NCBI GenBank assembly: GCA_958295665.1
Contig: OY282558.1
Coordinates: 181,514,015 to 181,578,014, forward strand
DNA from: Tipula vernalis
Lineage: Eukaryota > Arthropoda > Insecta > Diptera > Tipulidae
DNA length: 64,000 bases
Reading direction: 5' to 3'
This document shows, one piece after another, positions 25,601 to 40,600 of this stretch (the first letter of the stretch is position 1; every line of letters begins with the position of its first letter). Made by a program: the position numbers and the translations under genes. The notes below the pieces were generated by a model, which saw only the letters and a program-made list of their open reading frames with translations, was not told where the DNA came from and made no database searches.

Positions 25601-28600
25601 TTAGAAATGTTTATTTTAGCATTGGGGAGGTTCAAATTCATATACTTGACTAAACAACAGATAAATCATAAGAACTGATGGTTTAAAGTCCTTTTTTCTC
25701 GGTTATTATTATTAAAATGACTTGAATGGTTAGAAACCACGATTAGGAAGCACAAGCCTTTTTTGGTGCTGGAATATTCCGGAATATTGCCACAAATTAA
25801 ACAACCGAAAAAAGAAACATCAAACTTCAACTTGTTTCGAAAATCACCAAAATTTTATTATTTTATTTTAATTTTTTTTTCTTGACTGAGGTAATCGTAA
25901 TTATAAATTTTATTTTTAATTTTGGTACATAATTCTGAATGAGAATAAATTACAGTACATAAAAAAAACGAATTAAACATATAAACGTAAGTATATAAGA
26001 TGAAATTTTTAAATACATCGGTAATTAACAAATATATAAATAAAGCTACGGTACGTGACTAAATTAAAAATACAAAGCGTGAATTTTAAGATGCGTTGAT
26101 TTATGCGCCAACACACATGATTATTTTTTAATTGAAATCACCACCGCCTTAATGTAACACCAGACTTGTATTTCAGAAAAATACAAAATGACTTCTGACA
26201 ATACGCGAGTAAATAATCCCTCCCCGAATTTTTTTACCCAGTTCATTACGGTTGGTTTGGCACCTATTGGAGGGGGGGCAGGGGCAAAGTTGTGTAGATT
26301 AATGTACCAGCTCCGTAACAAAGTTGAGTAGATTAATCTACCAGCTCCGTAACCTTCCAGTAGGGTGCGCATCACGTGAGCTGTTCTGGTCTTGTCATTA
26401 GGCAGCTGCGTGATGGGTACTGTAAGGGGTAACCTCTTCACAATTCGCAAGTGTACGTACTGCCTCCTCGTGGCAACCACTGGTAACTAAGGCCACTTGG
26501 CACATTTTTGGCCATTTGGCACAGGCTAAAGTACGGCGCTAAAGGAGAAAACCTTGACAAAAAACCCTAATCTAAGGTGGAACAGCATATGCCGAAAGAT
26601 GAATGGCTGATAGGTTAATCAGCCCAAAATATGCGGACTCTGGATACCAGGAACCCTCTAGTTTTATTTAGCCTTCCTGTAGTAGAGCTGGGTGACCTAC
26701 AGGTGATTTGCAATTCCCAGCAACTCGTAAGAGTAAAATCAAACGGAGTACGGGGCAGGAGTAGGAATATACGGGAGTGGGACAACCCTCTCGAGGTCCT
26801 TGAGCTCCAATGCTACCGTCTTTCTAGCGGAACTACATGCTGTAGTAAACATCTAGGAGGGAGAGCAATAAGCCCAGATAGTATGTATCACGTACCGGGA
26901 TGCAGTATTGTCAGGTTCATTAAGAACCTGAATATTGACTGGACGGATAATTAAGCAGGGGCCAGCACAATAGATCTTTTAGGTCGCAGTGCGAAGTGGC
27001 TGATCGCTCGCATGGCCCCCCCAATAATAACAATAACAACGGTATGGTAGTTTCGTTCCGCATCGTTTAGCAATCTACTCGCAAATGAGATTGGTAGATC
27101 TTTTTCTTCTACATCTTGTGATAGAATCGCTCCGATTGCATAATCATTCACGTCTGTAGTTAGAATGAAGATGTCATTGAAATTAGGACGTTGAAGTATA
27201 GGAGATGAAGTAACGACTCAATGAGCATTCCATTCAAATTCTACATTTTCCCGTAACAATCGACTTGAACATTCAGAGATCCTGGAATAATCATCAGGAT
27301 ATACAAAACATATTAAACCATTTAATCCCAATAAAATGCTGTCTTTTCTTTATCATCAGCGTGCAGTTTAACTTGATGATACCCATTTGAAAAATCGAGT
27401 GTTGTGAAATACATTACTTTACCCAGTTGGTCTAATATCTCTGTTATGTTCGGCAGAGGGAAAAATTGATCACTAGTAATTTTGTTTAACCTGTGAAATC
27501 CTACAACTAAACGCCATTTTCGTTTATCAGCTGAAAATTTCTTGGGAACGATCAAAAGAAAGTTCCAAGGACTATTAATTGGTTCGATAATTTTTTCGTT
27601 TAGCATCTTATCAACTTGTTTATTAACCTCGTCTTTAAGTGATTCGGGGAAACGATATTATTTGACGTGAACAGGTTGCGAATTTTGAAATGTTGGAATC
27701 TAATGACAGCACGGGTTTGTTGTAGTCAGTCAGAGTATCGCTTTCTAAGGTAGAAAACATCGTTGAAGTCACGGCTAATTTTGAATATGGAAGATTTTTC
27801 TTTTTCGCTCAAGTGACTGAGATTTAGATTTTCAGTAAGCTTGGTCAATCTTGCTTCTATGTTTGGATTCCATTTCCGATATTTAATATTATAAAGGAAC
27901 TTGCTAAAAGCTCAGAAATCCAAGCCAAAATTTTAAAACTTGGTCAGTAGTTTAATTAGGCCGATGAGCAATGGCCTATAAATGCGTTTAGTATTACTTC
28001 AAAGAGTTCGCCAACTTGAGGTATGTTGTGTGGTCTTTATATTGATCTCTATTTGGGTATCTGAAATCCAAGCCAAAATTCTAAAACTTGATCAGTAGTT
28101 AAATTAGGCCTGCATCTTATCACCAAATAAAGGAATCCGATGAGCAATACCTATAAATGCGTTTAGTATTATGTAAAGTTCGTCAACTGGAAATATGGTG
28201 TGTGGTTTCGGTCCGTATATATGGATCTCTATTTGGGTATCTGAAATCCAAGCCAAAATTCTAAAAGTTGATCTCACCATCTTATCACCCAATAAAGGAA
28301 TCCGATAAGTAATACCTATAAATGCGTTTAGTATTATGTCAAATTACGTGTTTAAATCGGTACGTGTCGTTCTATTTTAATTTATCTTAAACTTTTAATA
28401 TATTTAATATATTTAGTATAACTAAAAACAATATATAAAATATATTATTTGCAATTAAACTTTTATATAGTTATAGGTTTCTGAAAAACGCCTAAATGTT
28501 ACATTTTCATATATACTTACAAACAAATTGTTGTTTTTGTATTTTAAGGATAAATATAGGATAAACTTCACATCCCTGCTACCATCGCAAACTATCGAAC

Positions 28601-31600
28601 GTAAAAATTTCCTTTTAACGACGTCAAAAAATATTCCAGTTATGTACATTGAAAAAAATGCGCTTAATATTCGAAACTTTGCCAGAACCATTATCTATGA
28701 TTCTACTAAAGCTAAAAAAATCGACGATTTACCGCTGTATCATGCCCAATTCTAGAGCTACGAGGATGAATCAAAATGTCTTGCAATATCATATGAAAAA
28801 AAAGAGGGAGTGAGACAACAAAAATTTGTCGCGGTGAAACTTATAGAAACAAAATTCGATGTAAATTTTACAGTTCGTTTGTTTTCTTCAATTTAGTAGC
28901 CCGTGTTTTGAAAAAAATTCTAAAATGTATGAAATTGAATATCGTGCCGTTATTAAATTTTTCTGTAAAGATGGACGCAATGCAATTTATATATTCAATT
29001 ACAAATCAAAAGTTTACGGCGAATTTGCACCATCATATTCCACAGTAACAAGGTGGGTAAAATTGTTCAAAAGTGGTCGGGAGTCATTAGAAGACGACAA
29101 TCGCCCGGGTCGTCCCGCAGATGCTATTAGCCATGAAAATATACTTTTGGCAGAATGAATTGTATTAGAGGACCGCCGTATTTCTGTTTCGCGATTAGCG
29201 TGGAGACTTTCCCTTTCATATGGTACTACTTATACCATATTACATGACCACCTTCATTTGTCAAAAGTAAGTGCGCGATGGGTTCCCCGTTTGTTGACTG
29301 CACAACAAAAAAAAATTCGTGTTCAAACTTCAAAGGCGATTTTAGAAATGTATGAAGAAGATCCAGAAAACTTCTTGGATAACATAATAACAGGCGATGA
29401 AACATGGATTCATAATTGGGATCCAGAATCCAAACAAGAATCGATGCAATGGATTAAACGTGGTGAACCACCACCAAAGAAATTCAAAACTCAACCGTCT
29501 GCTGGTAAGGTTTTGGCAACAATTTTTTGGGATGCTGAAGGGATATTGATGATTGATTATATGCCATCGAAAACCACAATCACAGGCATCTATTACGCAG
29601 AGTTTTGCGAAAATTGAAAAAAGCGATCCGGGAAAAACGGCCAAAGAAAGTTAGAAAAAAAACCTTACTTCTTCACAACAATTCACCAGTGCACAAGGCT
29701 AAAGTTGCTCAAGCTGCATTAAAGGACTGCGGCTTCGTGAAAATTCCGCATCCACCATACAGTCCAGACTTGGCACCCAGTGACTACTTTCTGTTTCCCA
29801 ATTTGAAAAAAAAATTAAGGGGCCGGAAATTTTCCAGTGATTCTGAAGTACAGTCTGTTGTAAATGAATATTTTATGGAGCAAAAGAAAACTTTTTTTTT
29901 AGAGGGCTTAGACAAGTTAATTGATCGATGTAAGAAATGTATAAACCTTAAAGGAGATTACGTCGAAAAATAAAAATATTGCTGTCTCACTCACTTTTTT
30001 TTTCCTATGATATTGCAAGACATTTTGATTCGCCCTAAGTAACGTATATAAAAAATTATTTTTTTCACATTCGAATTTGGAAAACATAATTTTTCGATTA
30101 TTCCTTCCATATCCATCACATGTTATTCTACCAACAATAATGTCGCATTTTCATTGTTTCCGAGATCGGAGAAGATAATCAGACAGTAAATTTGGTCAAA
30201 GAGCGAATTTTGTTTTGCTGGTTTTAAGTATAAAATTAATAGTTTCACGGCATTGCTCGAAAAATAATGTCTAATCTAACTAATGCACCCAAATAAGATT
30301 TTTCTACACGCCTCTTTGAATTTTAATTAGTTTATACGACATGAGATGTATCTATGTAAATCTGTTATAGTTTTTGATGGCACTTAGCTATTTCTTAATC
30401 AATTTTGATGAAATCCGATATGTACGATGTAGATGGGATTCTAAAATGATTTTTCTATAATTCAGGAACTCTACATACCATTAGAAGTTTCACTTCTGCG
30501 GCGCGTACCGTTACACACTTTATTTTTGTTAATAATCCATGCGCAAGAAGTTTGATCTAAAAATGATCTAAACGACGTCATGTAAAATTAGAACACTTTT
30601 AGAAAAAACTTTGCACTTTTATATACAATTAGGAAGTTTTTTCTAAATTTACTCTAACATTTTTATTTCTAGTAAATGTTGAGAAAATTATTAATTAACG
30701 TACAAACATTCAGGCGCACTAATTTAGCAATACAATTTGAGTCCAGGGGGCCTATTCTCGAATTCCACATCCATTTTCCACATGTGGACATCTGTCAAAA
30801 CTCATAAAAATTGAATTTTTTCGGTACTAAGGGAATATTTCCGAATGGGAATTCCCCATATAGGAAAATGTCAATGCCGCATGTGTTTTATTTATGAATT
30901 ACAATTTTCGAACGTTTTTTTGTGAACTTTGACAGATGTCCACATGTGGAAAATGGATGTGAAATTCGAGAATAGGCCCCCAGGAAAGTAAGGAGTCCCA
31001 GAATTCGACTATATGGCAAATATTGACAAATGTAAAAAATCGCTCATAAACCGATACCATACGAATTCAGAAGTTCAGAAATGCTAAACAAAGTAATCTG
31101 TTAGGCCATTTAGTTTTACATATTGTGACTTAATTGCAGCCTCCTGTCCTAGATATTTGATATTTAAAAATGTAAAAAATCCCTTATAAAACAGGTTTAG
31201 AATTTCAGGACTCACTTTCGTAGCTTGCTTGCTGGTTTGGGTTTTTGATATTATTTTAAGGAATTATTTAACACTTAAATACCAATATTAAATGTTTTCG
31301 CCTTAATGTTTATAATTTATTAATTACCACTAATACATTTACTATCAATAAAAAGTGAGAACAAATTTAAATATCTTTACTTAGATTTTAGTGTTTTTGT
31401 AAACCTATGGTCATCGTTCGGATCAAATTTCATACAATAATATGCTCTGTAATAACTTCAACCATTCCAATAATTGTTTCAGTTCTTTAGCCAGTTAATT
31501 CGTTGTTCGTTCATATTAATGAGAGCCTCACATGTTTAAGAGCTTTAGGATTTTCTACTCGGAACACAAGCATCGGTTTTATTTTGAAGTCCCCTTCTGC

Positions 31601-34600
31601 ATTTCCACCTAATAACAGTGTATGATGGTCTTTTGAGAATTTATATCCAGGGCATGTCTTTTCATTGTCCATAAAAAGATTGAAAGCTGTTTTACAGATT
31701 ACTGGAAATCAATGTCCCTCCGTTCCCATGGCCAAAGTATGAACAGCGTCACTCGGTCACCTGTGCACATTTTAAAATTGTGATTTTACTTCGTGAACTA
31801 TGTATATCTTGAATTTATAAAATGTATCTGTTTTTCTGTGAATGGAAGACGCATCTTGAAAAGCAATGACCTCAAAAAAAAAAAAAAAAACAAAGCGGAG
31901 GAGAAAGATATCGTTCGAAATGGTTCAGTGCCAGCAAGAATAGTTATTTCCATACCAAATGTTAGTAAGAATTTTTTTAATTTTTAGGTAAAAGTTTATA
32001 GTTCGAGACGAAGCCGAGCTGTATTTTACAAACAATAATGGAATATGCTAAAATCTAAACAATAAAGAACAAAACAAAAAACTATCTACAACCTACCTGA
32101 AAATCAAATTTGCTGTATTCATCGCTTGTTGTTATATTTGTTGGCCTATTTTGTAATACAACACATTTATTCAATTCTGAATTAAAATTTGATGTGTCTA
32201 AAATATTTAGCCAGGATGATGTATTTATACTAAATCTGAAATTAGAAAATAAAATTCTTTGTTTATAATCAAATAATTATACAAATACGAATACGAGTCA
32301 GTATATGTGAAAAAAAAGGTTTTTAGGCCATGTATGTACTTGTCTTATTTAACGGGAGAGACACAAAATTCCGAGAATGGAGCGCTGTACCAGGCGGTTA
32401 CAAAATCAAAATTCCGAGATGACAAAATTCTGAGAGTACAAAATCCAGAGAACCAAAATCCAGAAACACAATTATCAAAGTGTTGCCCAAGTTAAAATTA
32501 AAATTTATAAAATAAAAGAATTGTTTCGCTCGTATCGCTTCTACTGATAGATGTACCACAAATGTTTTAAGTGGTGATGAACATCTAAATGTCTATAAAA
32601 TTGGATTTTTTCGGGTTGGCTACCTTGTGTTGGTATCGTTATCCAAAATAAAATAATCCCAAAAAACAAAATATTATTTAAATCCCCCCAAACCGCCGCC
32701 TGGACGATTTTTTTTTGAAATTCTAACATTCATAGAAATTGGAACATTTTTAAAAAATTTGTGTTTTTGAATAGTAAAAACATACTAAAAAGAAAAACTC
32801 CCCAAAGCCGCTTAGCATGGATCTGCGCAAGGATAACATGAAGTTATGTAGCTTCCTTTTGTTTTTTTTATTGTAGTTAACAAAAATTTAATGGGGTCGT
32901 CCTTTTTGATGGGGCACGTTATTCTGTATTTTTGGGGATTTTTTTTTTTGTTGGGATTTTGGAAATATGATGGTGGGCTACCTTATCTAGAAAATAAAAA
33001 TACATTCAGAAAAAAAAGGAATCCAAATGGGATCACTACTTTTGCCTGAAAAAATCCCGAAAAAAAAATCTGGAAATAAACCAGAAAAGGTAAATCAGAC
33101 CCACTTATGCGAAAATATAGGTCCCTCCTCGCACCAGAAAATTGCGACCGATAATGGTGAGAGAACGATGTACTTTGCGCCGCGTGCGATCTCAGTGTTG
33201 CTAGCTAACGTACCCTTTCAACATAAAAAGATCCGTTTAGAAACAATTTCACGCAAGACTTCCCGAAGCCAAAGTGACTGCATTTTAATTTCAAAAGGAC
33301 AGGACCTCAGTGTTAATATCGATAAAATATCCGGCATATGAAATGAACATTTTTTCGATTTATTTAATGTTCAACATGAGTGTCATCGACTGTAGGTGCT
33401 ACTCTTAACAGACGGCAGGGACATTCCTAGTCAAAGAGGAATTCGCATTTGCCTTGTAGAAACGGAAGAGGAATCATGGATTATCGGAGAGTAAAGTTTG
33501 TGTAGTAATTGTTTTTTCGGCCTTATTCGATTTGTACGATGAATGAAAAGCGGAATACCATCGAACGAAAAAATCTCCAAAAAACACCAAAAAATACCAA
33601 AAATAGTTTTGTTAACTGCAATATGAAAACCAAAGGAATCTACATAATTTCATGTCATCCTTACGCGGAAAGGACCAATGCTAAGCGGCTTTAGGGAGTT
33701 TTTGATTTTAGTATGTGAAATATAAACGTAAATATTGTGCAATTTTTCTGGCATTTTCCTGTCATCCTTGCGCAAAGGGTGCAATGCTAAGCGGCTTTGG
33801 GGAGTGCTCTATTTTAGTATGTGAATAATTATTAAAAAACATACATTTTCAAAAATGCTCCAATCTCTGTGAATGTTAGAATTTCAAAAAATCGTTACAG
33901 CGGGGGGTTTGGCGGCGGCAACACCCATCCGAATAAACGAATTAAAATAAAATTTCAAAAATTTTTTCTATTTAAAATACTTGACTTTTTGGGATTTTTT
34001 GTTTTTTTGGGATTTTTTTATTTTGAATTACGATACCAACCCATGGAAAGTGGCCGCGTTATACCCTATAGAAGCGGCTCATCACGCGGTATCTGTCTCT
34101 TTTGCACAACTTACAAATTATTGTCGTCATAGTATTGGAAAGCGTCACTTCCAAATGTTATAGCGATGCTAGCAAGGAGGCTTTCGTCGATTAGTTACTT
34201 ATCAAGTTTCTCCTAAAGAACCCACAGTTGTGAAAAAAATACTAAACGGCTCTAGCAAAAACTTTCTTTTAGGGCAGGAAAAGCAAACTAACTTTCCAAA
34301 TTAACCACACGAGATAACTTTAATGAGATTGTCATTCTTCTGAAACAGCACCAATGACAATCTGTGAGAGTAAGAGGTGAATTACGCTGTCATAATAGAA
34401 AATTGCATAACTCATTCTTGATTACTGATCAAATACATTAGCGTTTTATAGTATCGCCTCGATATTACTAGAAGCTAGCCAGGCAGCACGATTTCCGTCC
34501 AATTAGTTTGAATTTGATCCTTGATGAATTTTCAGTTTGCAGCTTTACCAAAGTGTCAGACAGAAGAACGTAAAGAATACAGTCAGTAGTTAATATTGAA

Positions 34601-37600
34601 TTTTTCCTTCGAAGTTTAAACAATCCAGTCGCTCTTGGAAGAAAAAAATCGCAATTTATTCCAAAACTCCAGTTAATACAACATTTTGAGGATGCTGGAA
34701 GGCCTGCAAGATCACTGCTCACATCAAAAGAAGTTAACCTATATAAAATTACTGGGAAATTTCATAAATATCGGATCATTCATAAACTTCTACAGCTGAA
34801 GCTGAACTGAAATTAGTGATTTCACGAATAGCAATTAGTCGAATTTAGATATTATATAAAGAAACCTAATGGTGTTGGTGGGCGAAATGCAAGTTTACCA
34901 TTTTCAGTTGTCGTAGAGACTTGAAGCAGCTGTCGTTGGAAAGATCGTGATCTAGAGAGGTCAGGGGAGTTGTTGAAAAACTATTTTATTCAGTCGTTAT
35001 CTATGCTGGATTTATTGTATGTTTACTTTTGGAGATAGCAGAGGCTTGGTACTAATACGATTTAAAAGTGTGTCTGCGGTTCTACAAATATTGAAATATT
35101 AGTCACTATTGACTCAAAACTCACCAAATCGAGTCAATAATAATTATTTTGATCAAAAACCATTCAGTGACATTTATTTCAAGTTTTCGATCACCTGAAA
35201 ATGAGGTAATTTCATACCAGTTTAGTCCAGGGTTTAAGGTTTGGAGAGTGATTGATAATACAGCCTACACCGTGAACATAGTGTAGAAAGGTTCATAAGA
35301 TAAGCCATCTTGCAAAGTTGCTTCCGCTGATAAGTAATCGAAAAATCTAAATTTTAGTTAAAACATTCTGTTCGAGTAGCAGCATTTCCTAGTAGCATTT
35401 GCTTCTGCAAAGCAGAGGCATAGTGCCTTCTAGTTTCAAAAATTCGTTTTGCAATAGCATTTATCGCAGATTTTTTAAAGTATTCACTAAGATTCTTATT
35501 TAATTGAGAAAATTAGTAAAAGGATATAAGGTATCATCGGTGTATCACCAATAAAAGGCACGATTCCTGTTTCCTGGCCTTTAACGCATTATTTCTTCAT
35601 CATCACGCTTTCAATCTGAATGAATTATGCGTGATGTATGTTCAAAGTGTACAATGTAAATTCGCCTTTTGCGACAAATCGGTGGTATTGGAACGGAGGT
35701 AAATTACCCCAAATCGGGTAAAAATTAAAATTTCTGGTTTTGTAGTTTGCTGTGGCCAAAAAAATCTCTCTTTTAAATTGGGGGGGGGGGGGGGTTGGAT
35801 ATCGTTGTATGAGGGAGGGGAGGAGTAATAAATTCCGAGATCCCTGACCCAAAAGCATATAAACCAATTACGTAGCGCCCAGTCTTAGCAAACTGCTCGA
35901 CAATTTCATTACTGGTGGATTATTACCTTGGTCAACAATGTCTAAGCAAAAGTATGTGTTAGGTGTTTTCCTAGACGTGTCTGGAGTTTTTCATAATCTG
36001 TGATTTGCCCACAAGGCTCCACCGTGGGACCGCACCTTTGGGATCTAATATTCAACAGCAGTTTGATTGAAGGAACTAAAAAAGTAGCTTTTGCTAATAA
36101 TAAAGTAATAATTTTTGCTAGGAATTCTAGGTGAGCTATTCAAGAAAAAGCGCAAAGAGCGTTAGATGTAACTGGTGAAACGAAAATAAAATGGAGTTAA
36201 TATCCGCCAAAACTATGTCATGACCTAACTTAAAGTTACGCTCGGCATTACAAGACCACCTTTTGTGGGCTGAGAATTAAGATGGTAAAAACAGTCAAAT
36301 GGCTAGGAGTCGATTTTGATGAAACGTACGGTATCACCTCTCACGTCAAGAGGTTAGCGAAATGTCGTAAAATAGTCTTCTTTGCACTAAAGAGATTGAC
36401 AAGAGAAACATGGGGCTTAAGACAAAGTACTCTGTCCACGATACATGAATGATATTATGCATGTGCTGTGCAAGCTAGCAGAACGAATTGCCACCATCGT
36501 AAAGCACGTACGGCATTTATAGAACGTTACCAACCGATTTGTCTTAAATAACGCCATCCCGATTGATATAGCATTAGAAGAAGGGCTGGTGGCTTGGAAA
36601 ATTAGGAAATGGTAAGACGTTTATGGAGACGTTGAACTTTCCGGTAGCACCATAAGACCGGACTTTTTGAGATCCCTAAAGGGAAGCTTACAGAAAGTAT
36701 CAATTGCAAAATATGGATGGAAAACTAGTACTTATCTCGCAGTTTACGCAACTATTAACAGGACTAGGGAAAACAGCCACATAAATTGCTAGTCCCCAAC
36801 GATGTTCTAACTGCAACCAGACTGGGCACCGCAGTTTGAACTGCCCTCGCCCTACGCCGTTATTTTGTTGTTACAAAAAGAATATTACAACAAAAAGTGT
36901 CGGCTTGATGTATTCCGATGAAGTAAAAATTAAGATAACAACCGATTATAACGAGACTAAAGATATTGTATTGGACACTGCATCGCCAATAAATATTATC
37001 AGTGCTTCTTGTATTCCAACAAACGTCACCGTGGGTAAACCTGATAGGAAATCTTTTACAGGATGAAATGATTCTAAGTTATGTTGGCCAGACGATGCAA
37101 TCTGCTACGACTACCTATTGGGGTGGGAATTCTTGAAAAGTAATCCTCAGGTGAGTGGTTTTGTTTTATCTGTAGTAACTAATCATGACGAATATAATAA
37201 GTCGGTTATAAATGTTGACGAATTGTATTTTAATAATGTTAGTGAATTATTGAATGACTATAGTGAGACTTAGGCCGTTATTTGCCTAGGTGTATCCTCG
37301 GAATGTTCTAGTTCTCTTTAATGAGATTATTTCTGTTGACTATGAATCGGCGAAGAGTACTGCGGATTAGAGGTAGAGACTTCGAATTAAATTCAAAATG
37401 TTTAGATATTATTTCATCTTTTATTGACAAACCGTAGAACATTGAACGAAATGTAAAAAATAAAATGAAAATTTCTGATAGTCCGATAGTCTTAGTTGAT
37501 AAGAAAAATGCTAAGAAACGGTTTTGTGTATAGGTTTTAAGGAATTGAATAAAATTACGGTTAAGGACCGATTCCCGCTTCGAAGAATTGATGACTGTTT

Positions 37601-40600
37601 AGACAAGTTAGAAGGAAAAATTGTTTTAGTCTAATTGATTTGAAAAACGATTTTCACCATATATCGACCGATTGAGAGAAATTCAATAAAATATACTGCT
37701 TTCGTGACGCCTCTGAGGGGCAATATGAGTAGGTACTTAAAAACTCCGTTTCGGTTATGTAATGCATCAACCATTTTCCACCGTTTTACAAATCAAATTT
37801 TTAACCAGCTAATTCATAAAGAAAACGTGCGCTGCTTCGGAACATTTGGAAACATTGAAAGAAGTGTTTCAATTAATGGACGAGAATTGTTTAGAAATAC
37901 AACCGTCGAGATAGAATTTCTTGCATACGATATTTCCAAAGATGGTATACGTCCAACGAAGCGGCATTCTGACGCGATAACCGAATACTCGATTCCGAAG
38001 AATATTCATGATGTTCACCGGTTGGCGTTTCGGGCGAATCAATTGAAGTTATCCTCTTCTACATTACTTTGCTTTCTTTAGCAAAAAAAAAAACATCCCA
38101 GCTGGAAAGTCGTAAGCATTCCTTTGAACTAGAGGCATGAAGTACCGTTTAAAATAGTGACCGATTGTTTATTATTTAAACAGACGTTGGCGAAAAATGA
38201 TTCAATTAGTCAAGAGATGGGAAATATTTTTATAAACCTATGGGAAATATGTTTTAACACACCGGTTTTTTTAATAAAATTCAAAAACCCAAAACCCGGT
38301 TTTTCTGGAAAAATAACCGGGTAATTTTTGCTTGTTGTTATGAGTGCCCTAAATCCAAAAATTTTGTGATGAAACTGATTTTAAATTTTGCTACAAAAAA
38401 TGAAAATGAACTTTATTTAAAAAATAAAATCACAACAATTCTATAAATTATCATCAACTTTTGATGAGCGGACATGCTGCCAGAAGGGCCAGAAGACACC
38501 TGAATTTTTATAAATTGGATTTAAAATTTGTAAATTTCGGCTTAATCCGCATTCACGGAAGTTGTGATTTATATAAAACGAGAGAACTAATTGACTAACA
38601 ACTTGATAAATTTGGAATGGTTTTGAAAAATCATATTGTATCCACAACATGTGACGGAACTTCAATAAGTGTTAAATTTGGCAATGAATCGGAAGCTGAA
38701 ATTATTATATGTAGGAACCACGGGATACTTTTGGCGTTACAGACATTTTATATAAAAAAATCATCCCGATTAGTGGAAGCAACAATAGAAACTAATAAAG
38801 TCGATGAATCTGATTGTCATATTCTATATATGATTATGAATTCGGAAATGAAGAACTTTTCATTTTATTCCATGCATTAATTTAGTTTTCAATATTGTAA
38901 CATTTTACAAGCGTTCTCCTGTACGAAATACAATTTTACAGCAACATGTTAAGCAAAAGTTCAATGTTGAAATTTGATTAATTTTAGACTCTAAAACTCG
39001 TTGGAATACGTTACTACTTATGATCTAACAATTTTTAAAGCTCATTGCATAAAAAAAGCACTGGATGATTTACAAAAATTAAATATGCTCGAAGATATTT
39101 CTTAAATAATTTTAAAAGATGTTTGTGATACTTTGTCATCCGTACATGTAGCAGTGGAAGCTTTGGGATGGAAATACGCTACAATAATAACGGCCGAAAC
39201 CGTAGTCACGTTTATGTTGAAAAAAATTTACCAGATAAATTCGAAAGTCAGCTAAAGTTTATTCAATTCATTGAAAGAGAGGGTGTTGGTACGTAGAAAT
39301 ATTAATTTAATATCTTTGGCGAAGTATTTAAAAGATCCAAAAACCAAATCATTCACTCAATCGGAAGTTTCTCTGCCATATTCGTTCAATATTGGAAATA
39401 TTGTTTCAAATAGAATCAGAAAATTTGCTGGGTGTTAAGGCTAGTGAGATTAACATAAAAAATGTGTGTAATCATGTTGAAATGTGGCTTAATGATGAAC
39501 TTAACTTGGCGTTTGAAAAAGAGTCTGTACAAAAACACAAGAAGTCGTTAATGTTAACACTTTTAGAAAAGATTTCATTTTTTCAAACAACTGGGAAAAG
39601 AACAAACAACTTATAATTGCTTTTCAATGCCTTACTTACAGTTAAATCAACTACCACCGACTCAGAAGTAGTGGGTCCTTCCCGGGAATTCCTGGGAGCA
39701 AAATCCCGGGAAATTGGTAGTTTTTTAAAATCCCGATTGCCGGGAATTTTGATTAAAATCCCGGGATATAGCGAAAACCCTTTTTTGCCCAATATTAAGA
39801 CTTTTAAAGAATTGAAAACCATCGCTGGATATTTGTTAAATAATTGCTTAAAATTTTACAAACCTTGGAAAAATCAGTTAAAGCTTTGAGAAAAAGGAGC
39901 GCTGTACTACTTATTTCAGAGGGAATTATTCAATATCTCTTATAGATTTACTTTATGGAATATTTGGCCTTGGACAATTTTAAACCATTCAAACAGCTGC
40001 AAGGACATCGTCGAATTTTCGAAACAGCTTTTGACAGCTTTGTGGTTTTTCGAAAGAAATCTGTAGTAGGACGTTTCACATTTGAATAGGGGTAAAGATT
40101 GTGTAAGACGAAAGCGGTTTGGCAGACCAAATCATATGGGTTTCAGACAAAAGCGTGGTCTTCCTCATTATTGATTGAATTTGTACTTGATTTGATTTGT
40201 AGCGTTTCCAAAGTCGTTTTTTTTAGTTTTGTTTGTTTATCGAGGGTTTTGATGTAGTCTGGACTAGTCTGGACAAGCCACATGGTTTGTTTCTTTCAAC
40301 TGTTGTGTAGGTACATTAATGTTTGAATTAGTCTTTATTGACGTTACTTCTGCATTGAAAAAGTATTTTTTCTAAAAAATTCTTTATATGTTCTGTACAA
40401 GTGGCATAGCCATTGGAATGGTCTTATTAAACAACATTTGCCTATTTCTTTAAAGGTATGTTATGTGAAACTTTTTGGAAAACAAATAGTTGTTGAAATT
40501 TCTTTAAAGAAACAATCAAATTTGGAGTATTGCACGACGTTTGATGCAGGCCACGAAGTTGATCTAGATAGCAGGAAAATTTTCGATAAACAGGATAATT

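Larger units (their letters stand above)
11063..32096 (-). other. Mannosidase II intron 2, 21 kb, transposon-filled
   Basis: The donor GTAGGT and acceptor TTTACAG are intact. The contents are listed separately: I-like LINE, 4.16-kb DNA transposon, two Gypsy pieces, LINE or SINE-like tail, mariner, MITE and Tigger remnant. Confidence 0.85.

Noticed and set aside
26121..26480. 119-codon minus-strand frame
   Set aside because: It crosses the edge of the GC-rich insert into AT-rich flank with no domain; likely chance in a GC-rich segment.
28528..28755. Possible envelope gene of the nearby Gypsy element
   Set aside because: It is on the opposite strand to the Gypsy fragment and shows no signal peptide, cleavage site or membrane segment.
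34460..34760. LINE reverse transcriptase start (Arg-Pro-Ile-Ser-Leu)
   Set aside because: Only five residues fit; the surrounding translation has stops and no further motif.
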